Assembly: GCA_002396645.1 (NCBI GenBank)
Contig: DGYI01000061.1
Coordinates: forward strand, 1 to 14,694
Length of the DNA: 14,694 nt
Direction of reading: 5' to 3'
DNA from: Firmicutes bacterium UBA5010
GTDB taxonomy: Bacteria > Bacillota > Clostridia > Tissierellales > Sedimentibacteraceae
This document shows, piece after piece, positions 6,673-13,577 of this stretch. The translations under genes were made by a program, and so were the position numbers. The notes under the pieces are model-generated. The model saw only the letters and a program-made list of their open reading frames with translations. It was not told the origin of the DNA and ran no database searches. Within the stretch, counting starts at the first letter, position 1. Every line of letters begins with the position of its first letter.

Positions 6673-7285
6673 TAAAGTATATGTAATTGTTATAACAGGA
6701 GGAATTGCATCAGGTAAAACCGAGGTTTCAAAATACTTAAGAGAGCTCGGATATACTGTTTTGGACTCAGATCAGATTGTCCATAACGGATATAAAAAAG
6801 ATACTGAATTATATAAGTCTTTGGTTTCAATATTTTCGCAGGATATACTGGATGAAAGTCAAAATATCGATAGGCAAAGGCTTGGAAAAATAGTTTTATC
6901 TGATGATGAAAAGCTCAGTAAATTAAACAGAATAGTTCACAAGTATGTTATTGATGAGCTTATTTCAGGTGTTGACAACTGTACAGATAGGCTGGTATTT
7001 TTAGATATTCCGTTAATTTTTGAACAAAAAGATGTACTGGACAGCATGAATTTAAGATATGATGAAATATGGCTCGTGTATGTAAGCGAAGAAACACAGA
7101 AAAAAAGATTAATGCAAAGAGCGATAGCGGAAAATAAAAATGTTGAGCAGACCCTTAGTATAATAAAAAAACAGATGCCTATAGAAGAAAAAAGGCGGTT
7201 AGCAGACCGGGTTGTAAACAATGAAGGGACAATAGAAGATTTAAGAAAAGAAATAGCGGAAATATTAACTTTAATAGAAAATTAA
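6659..7285 (+). CDS. coaE: Dephospho-CoA kinase
   Basis: A 208-residue cytoplasmic P-loop kinase that phosphorylates the ribose 3'-hydroxyl of dephospho-CoA, the last step of CoA synthesis. The Walker A motif is GGIASGKT (14-21), followed by the substrate-side LDSDQI (35-40), the strand LDIPLIFE and the lid-region sequence KKRLMQR. The start ATG lies inside the last codons of polA (14-base overlap) with GGGG at 6646-6649 as RBS, indicating translational coupling. A longer frame open from 6605 would begin deep inside polA with no homology, so it is rejected. CoA supply suits an organism running the acyl-CoA chemistry encoded by hbd and crt further along. Confidence 0.96.
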   Translation: MNQNNKVYVIVITGGIASGKTEVSKYLRELGYTVLDSDQIVHNGYKKDTELYKSLVSIFSQDILDESQNIDRQRLGKIVLSDDEKLSKLNRIVHKYVIDELISGVDNCTDRLVFLDIPLIFEQKDVLDSMNLRYDEIWLVYVSEETQKKRLMQRAIAENKNVEQTLSIIKKQMPIEEKRRLADRVVNNEGTIEDLRKEIAEILTLIEN

Positions 7286-7294
7286 CATATAATG

Positions 7295-7336
7295 AAATAT
7301 CCTTAAAATACATAGCAGTATAAGGATATTTTTTTA
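7295..7336 (+). terminator. Intrinsic terminator of the polA-coaE operon
   Basis: The 11-bp stem AAATATCCTTA (7295-7305) pairs with TAAGGATATTT (7321-7331). The 15-base loop can close further by TAC/GTA, and the stem runs into T7. It lies nine bases after the coaE stop. Confidence 0.92.
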
Positions 7337-7351
7337 TATGGGGGATTATAT

Positions 7352-7939
7352 ATGAGATCTTTAAGGGGTTCTGTAACTGCAGAGAATTTATTGACTGCTT
7401 TCAGAGATAAGACATATGACCAGCAAAGATATATGAATTTTTCAGAGGTTGCAATACAAGAAAGATATATGCAAGTTGCAAGGCTATTCAGCCAGATGGC
7501 TAAAGGAGTTAATGAACATGCAAAGGTTATCGCCAGATTCTTGCTATGCAGCGGATATACATCTAATGAAATTTGCAGCTTGTCAAGAAGGGCTATATAT
7601 GTAAGTAATACAATAGCTAATCTGGAAACAGCAGCCAGAAACGAGACCAATAATGCAACCGTAGTATATCCGGGATATTCTAAAGTCGCATTTGATGAAA
7701 GATTTATGGAAGTATCGGTGTTACTTAGTATGATTGTAAGGGCTGATGATAATTTTGGGAGATTAAGCGCAACTAATGCTGAGATGTTAGTGGATGGTAC
7801 ATTTTTCACTAAAAGTGAATCTCAGATATGGGTATGCAATAGGTGCGGATTTGTATATAATGGATACTCTGCTCCTTTATTATGCCCGCTTTGCAACATG
7901 GATCAGCGTTATTACGAGGTTCAGTGCGAACCGAGATAA
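7352..7939 (+). CDS. Degenerate rubrerythrin-like protein
   Basis: A 195-residue rubrerythrin homologue: a four-helix ferritin-like domain (about 8-145) and a rubredoxin-like C-terminus (about 158-193) with CNRCG (162-166) and CPLC (178-181). Rubrerythrins use a diiron site to reduce peroxide with electrons from the rubredoxin iron. Aligned to the family, the ligand positions are: first-helix Glu changed to Lys20; second-helix ExxH is Val53xxHis56; third-helix ExxE is Glu98xxAsn101; fourth-helix ExxH is Ala131xxAsn134. Only His56 and Glu98 survive, so a normal diiron centre looks impossible, while the four Cys are intact. It may be a metal- or electron-binding protein without peroxidase activity, or structural. 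GGGGG (7340-7344) precedes the ATG by seven bases. It has its own unit after the coaE terminator, though no clear promoter was seen. Confidence 0.85.
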   Translation: MRSLRGSVTAENLLTAFRDKTYDQQRYMNFSEVAIQERYMQVARLFSQMAKGVNEHAKVIARFLLCSGYTSNEICSLSRRAIYVSNTIANLETAARNETNNATVVYPGYSKVAFDERFMEVSVLLSMIVRADDNFGRLSATNAEMLVDGTFFTKSESQIWVCNRCGFVYNGYSAPLLCPLCNMDQRYYEVQCEPR

Positions 7940-7962
7940 AAAAGTGAACTAGGTTAACTCTT

Positions 7963-7990
7963 CTAATAGGAAAGAGAACTTTCCTATTAG
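7963..7990. repeat. Perfect 12-bp hairpin, copy 1 of a dispersed hairpin
   Basis: CTAATAGGAAAG (7963-7974) pairs fully with CTTTCCTATTAG (7979-7990) around an AGAA loop. It stands 23 bases after the rubrerythrin stop and has no T-run on either strand. A closely similar hairpin follows the crotonase gene at 14372-14393: TAATAGGAAAG, loop, CTTTCCTAT, then AGAT. It may be a processing or 3'-end stabilising element, or a small repeat family. Confidence 0.7.
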
Positions 7991-7992
7991 AT

Positions 7993-8024
7993 AAAAAGGG
8001 GCTGCTGCATACGCAACAGCCCTT
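7993..8024 (-). terminator. Intrinsic terminator of the minus-strand gene at 8036-8614
   Basis: On the minus strand a GC-rich stem (8013-8024 with 7997-8008, one A-C mismatch, one G-U, four-base loop) is followed by T5 (7993-7997). It lies 11 bases after the stop codon. Confidence 0.85.
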
Positions 8025-8035
8025 GAAAGGATGTT

Positions 8036-8614
8036 TTATTTGGGATTAGTATTATTGTTAAGTATAGGTCCCAGAGCTTCCATAATACTGCTTAAGTCAA
8101 AGTTGCTATTTGTATTGCCTTGTTCTGAATTTTCAGTGTTTGAAGTGTTGTTGCCTGACATTTGACCCATTAAACCTGATAAAATTTGATCAAGGCCTCC
8201 GTTTTTAATGCTATTATTAATGAAGGTGCTTGCTACTGAAGCTATTATCTTGTTTATATTGTTTGCGAATACAGGCTGTGCCAAAATTTTTGTTATAGGT
8301 ATATTTCCGTTTGAGATAAGAGCCGTAACCTTTTCCATTACAGGCTTATCGCCAAGCGATTGAATAGGGGCATAGTTTTGGGCCTTACTAAGAAAACTGT
8401 ACATTCCTAAAATGCTGCTGAATTTTTCTACTATAGGCAGAAAAGTATTAACTTTAGACACTGTTTGTACAGAGGCTAAAGGCGCAAAGCTTCTGACAAT
8501 TCCTAATATATTTTCTAATTGATAAGGATTGGAAATAAAGCCTGTTACAAGATTTGTTGCCATGCTTGTAATATTGCTGAAACTTTTATTTCCAAGTATG
8601 TATCTGGCGCCCAT
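8036..8614 (-). CDS. Uncharacterised helical protein with Asn-rich tail
   Basis: A protein of 192 residues that I do not recognise. Residues 1 to about 140 are a string of amphipathic or hydrophobic helices without a clear membrane segment. Residues 148-172 are low-complexity Asn/Ser/Thr/Gly/Gln, followed by a short helix (SSIMEALGPIL) and an Asn-rich end. ATG 8614 has no Shine-Dalgarno. A good one, AGAAGGTGAT (8646-8655), lies about 32 bases upstream, and the frame stays open across it. Initiation at an ATT near 8641-8644 would add a hydrophobic N-terminus containing ITWLLYIMGARYIL. Neither start is certain. It has its own terminator and neighbours with different directions, so it is a single-gene unit. 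Cellular role unknown. Confidence 0.65.
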   Translation of the reverse strand: MGARYILGNKSFSNITSMATNLVTGFISNPYQLENILGIVRSFAPLASVQTVSKVNTFLPIVEKFSSILGMYSFLSKAQNYAPIQSLGDKPVMEKVTALISNGNIPITKILAQPVFANNINKIIASVASTFINNSIKNGGLDQILSGLMGQMSGNNTSNTENSEQGNTNSNFDLSSIMEALGPILNNNTNPK

Positions 8615-8692
8615 TATATATAATAACCATGTAATAGGAATAATATCACCTTCTTATATACATAATTTAATCACACTTAATTCCATTTAAAA

Positions 8693-8716
8693 GTTTTAAA
8701 TTGGGATTAGTATTAT
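8693..8716. repeat. Direct repeat of the 3' end of the Asn-rich gene
   Basis: GTTTTA-AA-TTGGGATTAGTATTAT at 8693-8716 matches 8033-8055, which covers the stop and last codons of the gene at 8036-8614. The two share GTTTTA and a 16-base identical run (8701-8716 and 8040-8055) and differ by a two-for-one base change between them. It may be the remnant of a lost tandem paralogue. The rest of 8617-8856 holds only AT-rich spacer and the candidate promoters given with the next gene. Confidence 0.5.
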
Positions 8717-8856
8717 ATATTTTATGTAATTTGCTTAAAAGTGTTCTTGAATATATTAAATTATACATATATAAATTTTAAGAACAAATAAGTAATATAT
8801 AAATATAATGTTCATAGAATAAGATATAAGTATTTCTTATCGAAATAAGGGGGGAT

Positions 8857-9156
8857 ATGGTGTCAAATAATAATGTATTTAAGAGCTTTGATAATGAAAA
8901 TATTGAAAATACAATAAATAATAATAAGGTTAATTCTGCAAAGAACAATGAAGAATTTGAAAAATTTAAGGAAATGTATAAGGACAAATCAGAGACTGAG
9001 ATATTGAATGAAGCTAAAGCATATAGTGACAGACTGAAAAATCAGCTTGGAGAAGAGGAATATAATAAAAAACTACAGGAGCTGAAAAAATTTGAAATGT
9101 TTTTAACTAAGGATCAAAAAAATAAATTAAACGAATTTTTAAATAAGATTAAATAA
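8857..9156 (+). CDS. Small charged helical protein, unknown function
   Basis: A 99-residue, Lys/Glu/Asn-rich soluble protein. Residues 1-30 look disordered (Asn-rich). Residues 31-99 are predicted by eye as two or three amphipathic helices (EEFEKFKEMYKDKSETEI, SDRLKNQLGEEEYNKKL, DQKNKLNEFLNKI). There is no Cys, signal peptide or membrane segment. No family recognised. AAGGGGGG (8847-8854) is a strong RBS; the second codon, GTG at 8860, is better spaced (five bases) than the ATG at 8857 (two bases). Upstream are a possible sigma-A -10 TATAAT (8804-8809) and a sigma-E/K-like CATAGAATA (8813-8821), neither with a firm -35. A terminator shared with the convergent hemerythrin gene follows, so it is a single-gene unit. 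Confidence 0.75.
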   Translation: MVSNNNVFKSFDNENIENTINNNKVNSAKNNEEFEKFKEMYKDKSETEILNEAKAYSDRLKNQLGEEEYNKKLQELKKFEMFLTKDQKNKLNEFLNKIK

Positions 9157-9170
9157 TAGTATTTAATAGT

Positions 9171-9204
9171 AAAAACCTGCTTTATCTTGGCAGGTTTTTA
9201 TTTT
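9171..9204. terminator. Bidirectional terminator between the small protein and hemerythrin
   Basis: AAAAACCTGC (9171-9180) pairs perfectly with GCAGGTTTTT (9190-9199) around a nine-base loop. There are T-runs on both strands, so it serves the plus-strand gene ending at 9156 and the minus-strand gene ending at 9219. Confidence 0.92.
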
Positions 9205-9218
9205 ATATAATTATAATA

Positions 9219-9623
9219 TTATTTTTGAGCTTCTTTTATATGTGCTACAACTTTTTTATCCTGAACTTTTATATGATTGATAAACCATGCAGCTATACTG
9301 TTTACCTTGAATGTCAAAGCTATAGACGTTCCGTTTTGTTCAAATTCTTCACTGATTTTTTTAACATCATCTTTAAATGTCTGATGTAGGTTCTTGTGAT
9401 TTACTATATCAGGATATTTATATTTTTGTTGGAGAACTTCTTCATCTCCGAAATGCTTATCTGTATAATTTTTTAAAAAAGTAATTGTGTTTTTAATTTC
9501 TTCTCTGCCCTTTCCTTGAGAGCACGCATCTAAAAGTCTGTTTATTGAAGCTATAAGCTCCTTGTGCTGAGAGTCAATCAAGGTGTTTCCGGTTTCTAAG
9601 GTTTTATCAAAATCATATGCCAT
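9219..9623 (-). CDS. Bacteriohemerythrin
   Basis: A 134-residue single-domain hemerythrin, a cytoplasmic diiron protein that binds O2 reversibly and may sense, store or scavenge it. All seven expected ligands are present: His20 (DSQH), His57 and Glu61 (HFGDE), His76 and His80 (HKNLH), His117 and Asp122 (HIKVQD). The length is that of the stand-alone family, with no receptor or signalling domain attached. The start ATG at 9623 follows AGGAGG with an 11-base spacing. It is transcribed divergently from rsmI from the shared 182-base gap and ends at the bidirectional terminator. With the SOD- and rubrerythrin-type genes nearby it suggests an oxygen-protection neighbourhood. Confidence 0.95.
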   Translation of the reverse strand: MAYDFDKTLETGNTLIDSQHKELIASINRLLDACSQGKGREEIKNTITFLKNYTDKHFGDEEVLQQKYKYPDIVNHKNLHQTFKDDVKKISEEFEQNGTSIALTFKVNSIAAWFINHIKVQDKKVVAHIKEAQK

Positions 9624-9664
9624 TTTTAAATTCCTCCTATGTATTATGTAAAATTTATACCCAA

Positions 9665-9670
9665 ATTATA
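9665..9670 (-). promoter_or_regulatory. Candidate -10 element of the hemerythrin gene
   Basis: The minus strand reads TATAAT here, 42 bases before the ATG. No recognisable -35 stands at 16-18 bases, so this rests on one motif in AT-rich DNA. Confidence 0.35.
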
Positions 9671-9714
9671 GTAAATAAAACATTTACAAAAATATTTATT
9701 TTTTCCTGTCTTTG

Positions 9715-9723
9715 TGCTATAAT
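9715..9723 (+). promoter_or_regulatory. Extended -10 promoter of rsmI
   Basis: TGCTATAAT (9715-9723) is a perfect extended -10. The -35 region (TTTATT near 9695) is poor, as is usual for this promoter type. Transcription would begin around 9730, giving a leader of about 75 bases. Confidence 0.65.
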
Positions 9724-9729
9724 ATCCTT

Positions 9730-9783
9730 AAGCTCAAGCTTAGGTTGAGCTTGGATATATTTAAATGGCTCGACGTAGTCGGG
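9730..9783 (+). promoter_or_regulatory. Structured 5' leader of rsmI: two hairpins
   Basis: AAGCTCAA (9730-9737) pairs with TTGAGCTT (9745-9752), an eight-pair stem that would sit at the very 5' end of the transcript. A second hairpin (9769-9774 with 9778-9783, core CGAC/GTCG, three-base loop) ends 11 bases before the RBS AAGGA (9794-9798). It matches no riboswitch class I know; a 5'-end stabiliser or protein-binding site is possible. Confidence 0.45.
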
Positions 9784-9805
9784 ATTATAAAAAAGGACGA
9801 ATAAA

Positions 9806-10681
9806 ATGAGTAAGATTTACATTGTTCCAACTCCTGTTGGAAATCTTGGGGATATTACAAACAGGGCATTGGAAGCATTAAGAGAATGTGACATGATTTT
9901 AGCCGAGGACACCAGACATACACAAAATCTGCTAAACTATTTTGATATCAAAACTAAGCTTGTTTCCTATCATAAATTTAATGAGAGAAAAAGAAGCGAA
10001 GAAATAATAGAAGAAATTTTGACAGAAGATAAAACGATTGCAATCGTAACAGATGCAGGAACGCCTTGTATTTCTGATCCGGGCTATGAAATTGTAAAGC
10101 TGGCACGCGAGAAAAATATTGAAGTTACAGGTTTTGCCGGCGCATGTGCCGCTACTATTGCTTTGTCAGTTGCAGGTATAAATACCGATAATTTCGCTTT
10201 TTACGGATTTCTTCCCAGAAAGGATAAGGAACTTGCGGAGGCTTTAAACAGAATAAGTTCAAATGATATAAAAACCTTTGTTATATATGAGTCGCCAAGG
10301 CGTATTTTAAATTTAATCAAAGCTATAAACAAACAGATGCCTAATGCTGACTTATGTGCATGCAAGGAACTTACTAAGCTGCATGAGAGATTTACATTCG
10401 GAAAAGTAAGTGATGTTTTGCAGGAGATGGAGAATGACACAAATGTTGAAAAAGGCGAGTATGTTGTTGTAGGGTATAATAATGATTTTAAAGAGAAAGA
10501 AGAGACCGGCTATAATGTAAGTTTGCAAGCGATGATATTCGACAAAATTTATAATAAAAAATGCTCTTTAAAACAGGCTGTGAAGGAAATAGTTGATGAA
10601 AAAAAAGCATCAAAAAATGATGCTTATAAGGCATCACTTGATGTGAAAGAATTTTTTGAAAGTGATTTCTTCCTTGATTAA
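9806..10681 (+). CDS. rsmI: 16S rRNA (cytidine(1402)-2'-O)-methyltransferase
   Basis: A 291-residue SAM-dependent methyltransferase of the tetrapyrrole-methylase fold that 2'-O-methylates C1402 in the decoding centre of 16S rRNA. Family signatures are PTPVGNLGDIT (8-18), LAEDTRHT (32-39), VTDAGTPCISDPGYE (81-95) with Cys in place of the commoner Gly or Ala, and FAFYGFLPRK. The C-terminal ~60 residues form the usual helical tail. ATG 9806 follows AAGGA at 9794-9798. It is a single gene with its own promoter. Its last 48 bases overlap, tail to tail, the coding end of the YihY-family gene on the other strand, with no terminator between them. Confidence 0.96.
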   Translation: MSKIYIVPTPVGNLGDITNRALEALRECDMILAEDTRHTQNLLNYFDIKTKLVSYHKFNERKRSEEIIEEILTEDKTIAIVTDAGTPCISDPGYEIVKLAREKNIEVTGFAGACAATIALSVAGINTDNFAFYGFLPRKDKELAEALNRISSNDIKTFVIYESPRRILNLIKAINKQMPNADLCACKELTKLHERFTFGKVSDVLQEMENDTNVEKGEYVVVGYNNDFKEKEETGYNVSLQAMIFDKIYNKKCSLKQAVKEIVDEKKASKNDAYKASLDVKEFFESDFFLD

Positions 10682-11473
10682 GAAAGAATTTATTTCATTT
10701 CCGAGAAGAAATATATAGCTTATCATATATACCCAGATAAGTAAAATGAATATACCGGAAAGGCTCCCGTAAAGAGTGTAATAATAAGAGCTTTTAAAAT
10801 CTACATAAATCGAAAAAATCAAAGAGCTCGCAATACAGCCGAAGCTGGCGATTAAGGCTCCCGGCAATGCAGAAATAAATTTTATTTTTTTATAAGGTAT
10901 AAATTTGTATACTAAGGATAACATGACTATTAACAGAATAAGAGGAAACACATATCTTATTATTTTTACAACAAATATAAGCACAGAAGGTATATTGACG
11001 ACAGTTGTTAAAAAATTAATTATATAGCTTCCTGTTACAACAAATATCAATACAATCTGAAAGCAGATCATGAGAGCAAGGGTAAACAGCACACCAAAAA
11101 ATCTCATATATATAATATTTTTTGTAATCTCAGAGTCATAAGCCTTATTTATTCCTTTAATGATTCCTACGCTTCCGGAGGATGCCGACCAAAGTAATAA
11201 AATAATACCTGTTGAAAAATAATAAGATTTATAGTCGCTGACAGAATCTGTTACTACGTTAAGAAATAGACTATATATCTCAGACGGTATAAGATGCTTT
11301 ATTTGATATAAGCTATCAAACAAAAGGTTTGAGTAATAGCCTAAAAATATTACAAATAAAAATATAAAAGGAAATATTCCTAAAATTATATAGTATGAAA
11401 ATTGCGCACTTAAAGCAAATATATCATCATTAGTTGTTTTATTTATAAATCTTTTAATTAGAGAAAAATTCAA
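10634..11473 (-). CDS. YihY/virulence factor BrkB family membrane protein
   Basis: A 279-residue integral membrane protein of the YihY/BrkB family, once mis-named ribonuclease BN. About six hydrophobic segments are visible, roughly at residues 25-48, 86-105, 124-155, 165-190, 203-226 and 238-262. The family-type N-terminus DDIFALSAQFSYYIILGIFPF and the motif LLWSASSGSVGIIKGINKAY (94-113) support the call. The molecular function is not established; transporter or envelope roles have been proposed. The start is TTG 11473, supported by GGAGGGAG ending four bases before it; no in-frame ATG lies near. The C-terminal 15 codons and stop overlap the 3' end of rsmI. Confidence 0.92.
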   Translation of the reverse strand: MNFSLIKRFINKTTNDDIFALSAQFSYYIILGIFPFIFLFVIFLGYYSNLLFDSLYQIKHLIPSEIYSLFLNVVTDSVSDYKSYYFSTGIILLLWSASSGSVGIIKGINKAYDSEITKNIIYMRFFGVLFTLALMICFQIVLIFVVTGSYIINFLTTVVNIPSVLIFVVKIIRYVFPLILLIVMLSLVYKFIPYKKIKFISALPGALIASFGCIASSLIFSIYVDFKSSYYYTLYGSLSGIFILLIWVYMISYIFLLGNEINSFLIKEEITFKKFFHIK

Positions 11474-11510
11474 TATGCTCCCTCCGATATAGATGATGTC
11501 TCAAATAGAG

Positions 11511-11591
11511 CTTAAGACTAAATAATATTCAAAGAATATTATTTTCAATGGCTTAAACGAAGTTTAAGACTATATAATCTAATTATATTAT
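11511..11591. repeat. Tandem-like hairpin repeats ahead of the hbd operon
   Basis: TTAAGACTA-A-ATAAT (11512-11525) and TTAAGACTA-T-ATAAT (11564-11578) are similar units about 52 bases apart. Each is followed by a hairpin-forming ATAAT/ATTAT segment; the first is a perfect 10-bp stem (11521-11530 with 11534-11543, loop AAA). A third hairpin, CTTAAAC-GAA-GTTTAAG (11552-11568), lies between them. Possible uses are operator sites or the 3' ends of divergent leaders. The sequence to 11700 also holds a weak promoter candidate, TTCAAG-N16-TATAAT (11611-11638), for hbd. Confidence 0.45.
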
Positions 11592-11700
11592 TCATTATAT
11601 CAAAAAAATATTCAAGTAGAATATAATTTTAATATAATTATTTTTTTATAGGATTGGAGCGTATTGATTAAATAAATTTAGTTTTATGGAGGAAATTAAA

Positions 11701-12543
11701 ATGGATGTAAAAAAAATTGCTGTAATAGGCTCAGGAACTATGGGTGCAGGAATAGCACAGACGGCTATAATGAGCGGATTTGATGTTACAGTTGTAAGTA
11801 TTGACCCGATAGAAGGCATAATTGAAAGAATGAACAAGGCATTAGATAAGCTGGTGTCTAAAGGAAAAATGACAGAGGAACAAAAAAACAGCGCTTTAAG
11901 CAATTACAAAGTAACTCATGATATGAAAGAAATAAGCGATGTTGATTTAGTTATAGAGGCAATATTTGAAGATATCAATTTAAAAAGAGATTGCTTTAAG
12001 CAATTGGATTCTATATGCAAACCTGAGGCTGTTTTAGCGAGCAATACCTCATCTATATCTATAACAGATTTAGCTGCTCAAACAAAAAGAAAGGATAAGG
12101 TTATAGGAATGCATTTCTTTAATCCCGTTCCTGTTATGAAACTGCTTGAAGTTGTTGTAAGCTCCGATACTTCAGAAGATACATACAACACTATTTACTC
12201 TATGGGAGAAAAAATGGGCAAAACAATGATTAAATCCCTGGATAAGGCAGGATTTGTTGTAAACAGAATACTCATTCCTTATATAAATGAAGCTGTATTT
12301 ATTTTGGAAGAGGGAGTTGCTTCAAGAGAGGATATAGATAGCGGAGTGATGTTTGGCTGTAATCATCCAATGGGACCGTTAGCATTAGCGGATTTAATAG
12401 GACTTGATGTTGTTTTGGCTATTATGGAAGTTCTGTACAGTGAATTTGCAGATTCAAAATACAGACCTGCTCCGCTTTTAAAACGAATGGTAAGAGCTAA
12501 AAACCTTGGAAGAAAAACAGGTAAAGGATTTTACGAATATTAA
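11701..12543 (+). CDS. hbd: 3-hydroxybutyryl-CoA dehydrogenase
   Basis: A 280-residue NAD(P)-dependent L-3-hydroxyacyl-CoA dehydrogenase interconverting acetoacetyl-CoA and 3-hydroxybutyryl-CoA in butyrate formation. The Rossmann motif GSGTMGAGIAQ is at 10-20. The catalytic set Ser117 (NTSSIS), His138 (GMHFFNP), Glu150 and Asn188 (VVNRI) falls at the positions known for clostridial Hbd, and Glu90/Lys95 and the end GRKTGKGFYEY are also typical. ATG 11701 follows GGAGG (11688-11692) by eight bases; the ATG at 11686 overlaps that RBS. It is the first gene of an apparent operon with birA (33-base gap) and crt (20-base gap). The classical crt-bcd-etfBA-hbd order is not present; bcd, etf and thiolase are missing here. 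Confidence 0.96.
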   Translation: MDVKKIAVIGSGTMGAGIAQTAIMSGFDVTVVSIDPIEGIIERMNKALDKLVSKGKMTEEQKNSALSNYKVTHDMKEISDVDLVIEAIFEDINLKRDCFKQLDSICKPEAVLASNTSSISITDLAAQTKRKDKVIGMHFFNPVPVMKLLEVVVSSDTSEDTYNTIYSMGEKMGKTMIKSLDKAGFVVNRILIPYINEAVFILEEGVASREDIDSGVMFGCNHPMGPLALADLIGLDVVLAIMEVLYSEFADSKYRPAPLLKRMVRAKNLGRKTGKGFYEY

Positions 12544-12576
12544 AATATAGCGTATTCATAAATTCGGAGGATTTGA

Positions 12577-13557
12577 ATGAAGCATAAAATTATAGATTTT
12601 TTGAAAGAAAATAATAATGAGTTTGTTTCAGGTGAGCAGATAAGCAGAAAGCTGGGTGTTACAAGGGCTGCTGTATGGAAGCATATAAATTCCTTAAAAG
12701 AAAACGGGTATAATGTGGAGTCTGTTTCAAAAAAAGGATATAAGCTGATTATGTGCCCTGATATATTAAGCTATGATGAATTAAAAAATCATTTGAACAC
12801 CGAATTTATAGGAAGAAATATAATTCATTTTAATGAGCTGGATTCAACAAATTCATATGCAAAAAGTATTTCAGACAAACTGGAAGGCGAAGGGCATGTA
12901 GTGATAACCGAAAAACAGCTCAGCGGAAGAGGCAGACTTGGCAGACAGTGGATATCTCAAAATAATAAAGGAATTTGGATGAGCATAATTTTAAGACCGA
13001 AAATCAGTATTTTCGAAGTTTCAAAAATTACTCAGGTTGCTGCTGCTGCGGTAAATCTTGCGTTTACTGCTCAAGGTATAGAGACTCAGATTAAATGGCC
13101 AAATGATTTGATAATCAATGATAAAAAGATTTGCGGAATTTTGACGGAAATGAGCTCGGAAATTAATGCAATCAATTATGTCGTGGTAGGTATAGGAATA
13201 AATGTAAATAACGATACAGATGATTTTTCCGATGAACTCAAAAATACGGCGACATCAATAAAAATTGAAACTAACAAAGAATTAAGAAGAAATATTCTTA
13301 CATCAGGCATTCTGAATAATTTTGAAAAGCTTTATATAGAGCTTAATAACAATGATTTCTCTAAATCCTTAGATATATGCAGAAAAAATTCATATGTTAT
13401 AGGAAAAGAAATAAACCTTATAAAAAATCAAGAGGTAAAAGAAGCAAAAGCAATAGATATAAATGATGAGGGAGAACTTGTTGTGAGATATGAAAACGGA
13501 GAAACAGACAATATAATTTCCGGTGAAATATCAGTTAGACTCAGAAAAAACAAATAA
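12577..13557 (+). CDS. birA: Bifunctional biotin protein ligase and biotin repressor
   Basis: A 326-residue BirA of the long, DNA-binding type. Residues 1 to about 57 form a winged helix (EQISRKLGVTRAAVWKHINSL). The catalytic domain has GRGRLGRQW (117-125) for biotinyl-AMP binding, KWPNDL (173-178), Lys184 in KKICGIL and GIGINV (205-210), and a C-terminal SH3-like part ends the protein. It activates biotin to biotinyl-5'-AMP and attaches it to carboxylase or decarboxylase carrier domains, and represses biotin genes as holo-BirA. RBS CGGAGG precedes ATG 12577. It is sandwiched between hbd and crt in one operon, an unusual place that may tie biotinylation to acyl-CoA fermentation. No BirA operator palindrome was recognised here. 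Confidence 0.96.
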   Translation: MKHKIIDFLKENNNEFVSGEQISRKLGVTRAAVWKHINSLKENGYNVESVSKKGYKLIMCPDILSYDELKNHLNTEFIGRNIIHFNELDSTNSYAKSISDKLEGEGHVVITEKQLSGRGRLGRQWISQNNKGIWMSIILRPKISIFEVSKITQVAAAAVNLAFTAQGIETQIKWPNDLIINDKKICGILTEMSSEINAINYVVVGIGINVNNDTDDFSDELKNTATSIKIETNKELRRNILTSGILNNFEKLYIELNNNDFSKSLDICRKNSYVIGKEINLIKNQEVKEAKAIDINDEGELVVRYENGETDNIISGEISVRLRKNK

Positions 13558-13577
13558 ATAAAAGAATGGAGGTTATT

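Noticed and set aside
7303..7809. Long open frame on the minus strand opposite the rubrerythrin gene (168 codons)
   Set aside because: The plus-strand protein has clear family homology. The minus frame has no RBS or recognisable motif and is a shadow frame that would read through the coaE terminator region.
7963..7990. Terminator of the rubrerythrin gene
   Set aside because: The stem is perfect, but no T-run follows on the plus strand; reported as a repeat hairpin instead.
8694..8795. 33-codon minus-strand frame including the repeated 3' sequence
   Set aside because: No RBS, no homology, AT-rich composition; more likely chance.
9730..9800. preQ1 or other known riboswitch in the rsmI leader
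   Set aside because: The two hairpins do not match the conserved core bases of preQ1-I or c-di-GMP-I classes as I know them.
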